Below are positions 14,402-14,630 of a DNA stretch of 14,630 nucleotides, piece after piece. Position 1 is the stretch's first letter; each line of letters begins with the position of its first letter. Under the pieces are notes generated by a model that did not search any database, was not told where the DNA came from, and worked only from the letters and a program-made list of their open reading frames with translations. The stretch covers positions 1-14,630 of the forward strand of contig QHXE01000242.1 in NCBI GenBank assembly GCA_003222835.1. Reading direction: 5' to 3'. Source of the DNA: Acidobacteriota bacterium (GTDB lineage: Bacteria > Acidobacteriota > Blastocatellia > Pyrinomonadales > Pyrinomonadaceae). Both the position numbers and the translations under genes were made by a program.

Positions 14402-14630
14402 GATCGCTGAGAACGCGACTTTTATCCAAAACTGACCGAGGTTAAGTTGTGGCTAACGGCGGAAACCATGTCGCCGCTGGGGCGCGAGTTGATGGAGTTC
14501 GCCCACGATAATGCCCGATCTGCCCTTTCAGATCTGACTAGTCTGACTAGCCCAGCTTACGCAATACAGCCCCGGGACCGTCAACACTGAACGGTTATTC
14601 TGATTGTGTCTACTTGATCGCTTTAAGACT
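14402..14630. other. Terminal 229 bases without a supported gene
   Basis: No convincing reading frame, RNA gene or terminator is visible here. GATCTG (14517-14522) can pair with CAGATC (14529-14534) around six bases, but no T run follows. CTGACTAG occurs twice in succession near 14533-14550. A 40-codon frame at 14468-14590 has no family features. Confidence 0.5.

Noticed and set aside
14468..14590. Forty-codon plus-strand frame near the right edge
   Set aside because: No motif, no Shine-Dalgarno and no homologous pattern that I recognise.

Overview
The window reads as a piece of bacterial chromosome of moderate GC content, with mostly weak Shine-Dalgarno signals. The gene set (a futalosine-type menaquinone operon, an S46 dipeptidyl peptidase, an Uma2 protein, and the order ffh-rpsP-khpA-rimM-trmD-rplS) and the many palindromic intergenic repeats suggest an environmental Acidobacteriota-like organism, perhaps Blastocatellia. 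This is inference from gene content and style, not a database match.

Layout. Positions 1-135 (minus) hold the first 45 codons of a PolX-type DNA polymerase. It is divergent from a secreted S46 peptidase (312-2423), and a heptamer-built inverted repeat lies between them. tilS (2615-3697, minus) converges on the peptidase gene and diverges from the menaquinone operon mqnP-uma2-mqnE-mqnD (3878-7323). mqnE makes aminofutalosine, mqnD releases 1,4-dihydroxy-6-naphthoate, and mqnP prenylates that product. An Uma2-family nuclease-like gene sits inside the operon and overlaps the mqnE start. About 410 bases without a supported gene follow, then a near-consensus sigma70 promoter (7734-7762).

The translation and secretion operon follows: ffh, rpsP, khpA, rimM, trmD, rplS (7800-11815). 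Inverted repeats separate most of its members. The two ribosomal protein genes carry good Shine-Dalgarno sequences, whereas khpA, rimM and trmD do not. This fits unequal protein output from one transcript. Two GT4-type glycosyltransferase genes (12007-14401) come next and may begin a surface polysaccharide locus. The last 229 bases hold no gene I can support.

The most unusual signal is non-coding. Three intergenic regions (142-239, 10453-10576, 11832-12022) carry facing arrays of 7-base units of the form (C/G)ATTTNN. In two of them the last bases of a unit form the start codon of the next gene (trmD and the first glycosyltransferase). In the third the array ends six bases before the polX start. 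Two other hairpin elements with different sequences (9596-9659 and 11281-11344) separate operon genes. I see no defence system, phage, CRISPR array or RNA gene here.
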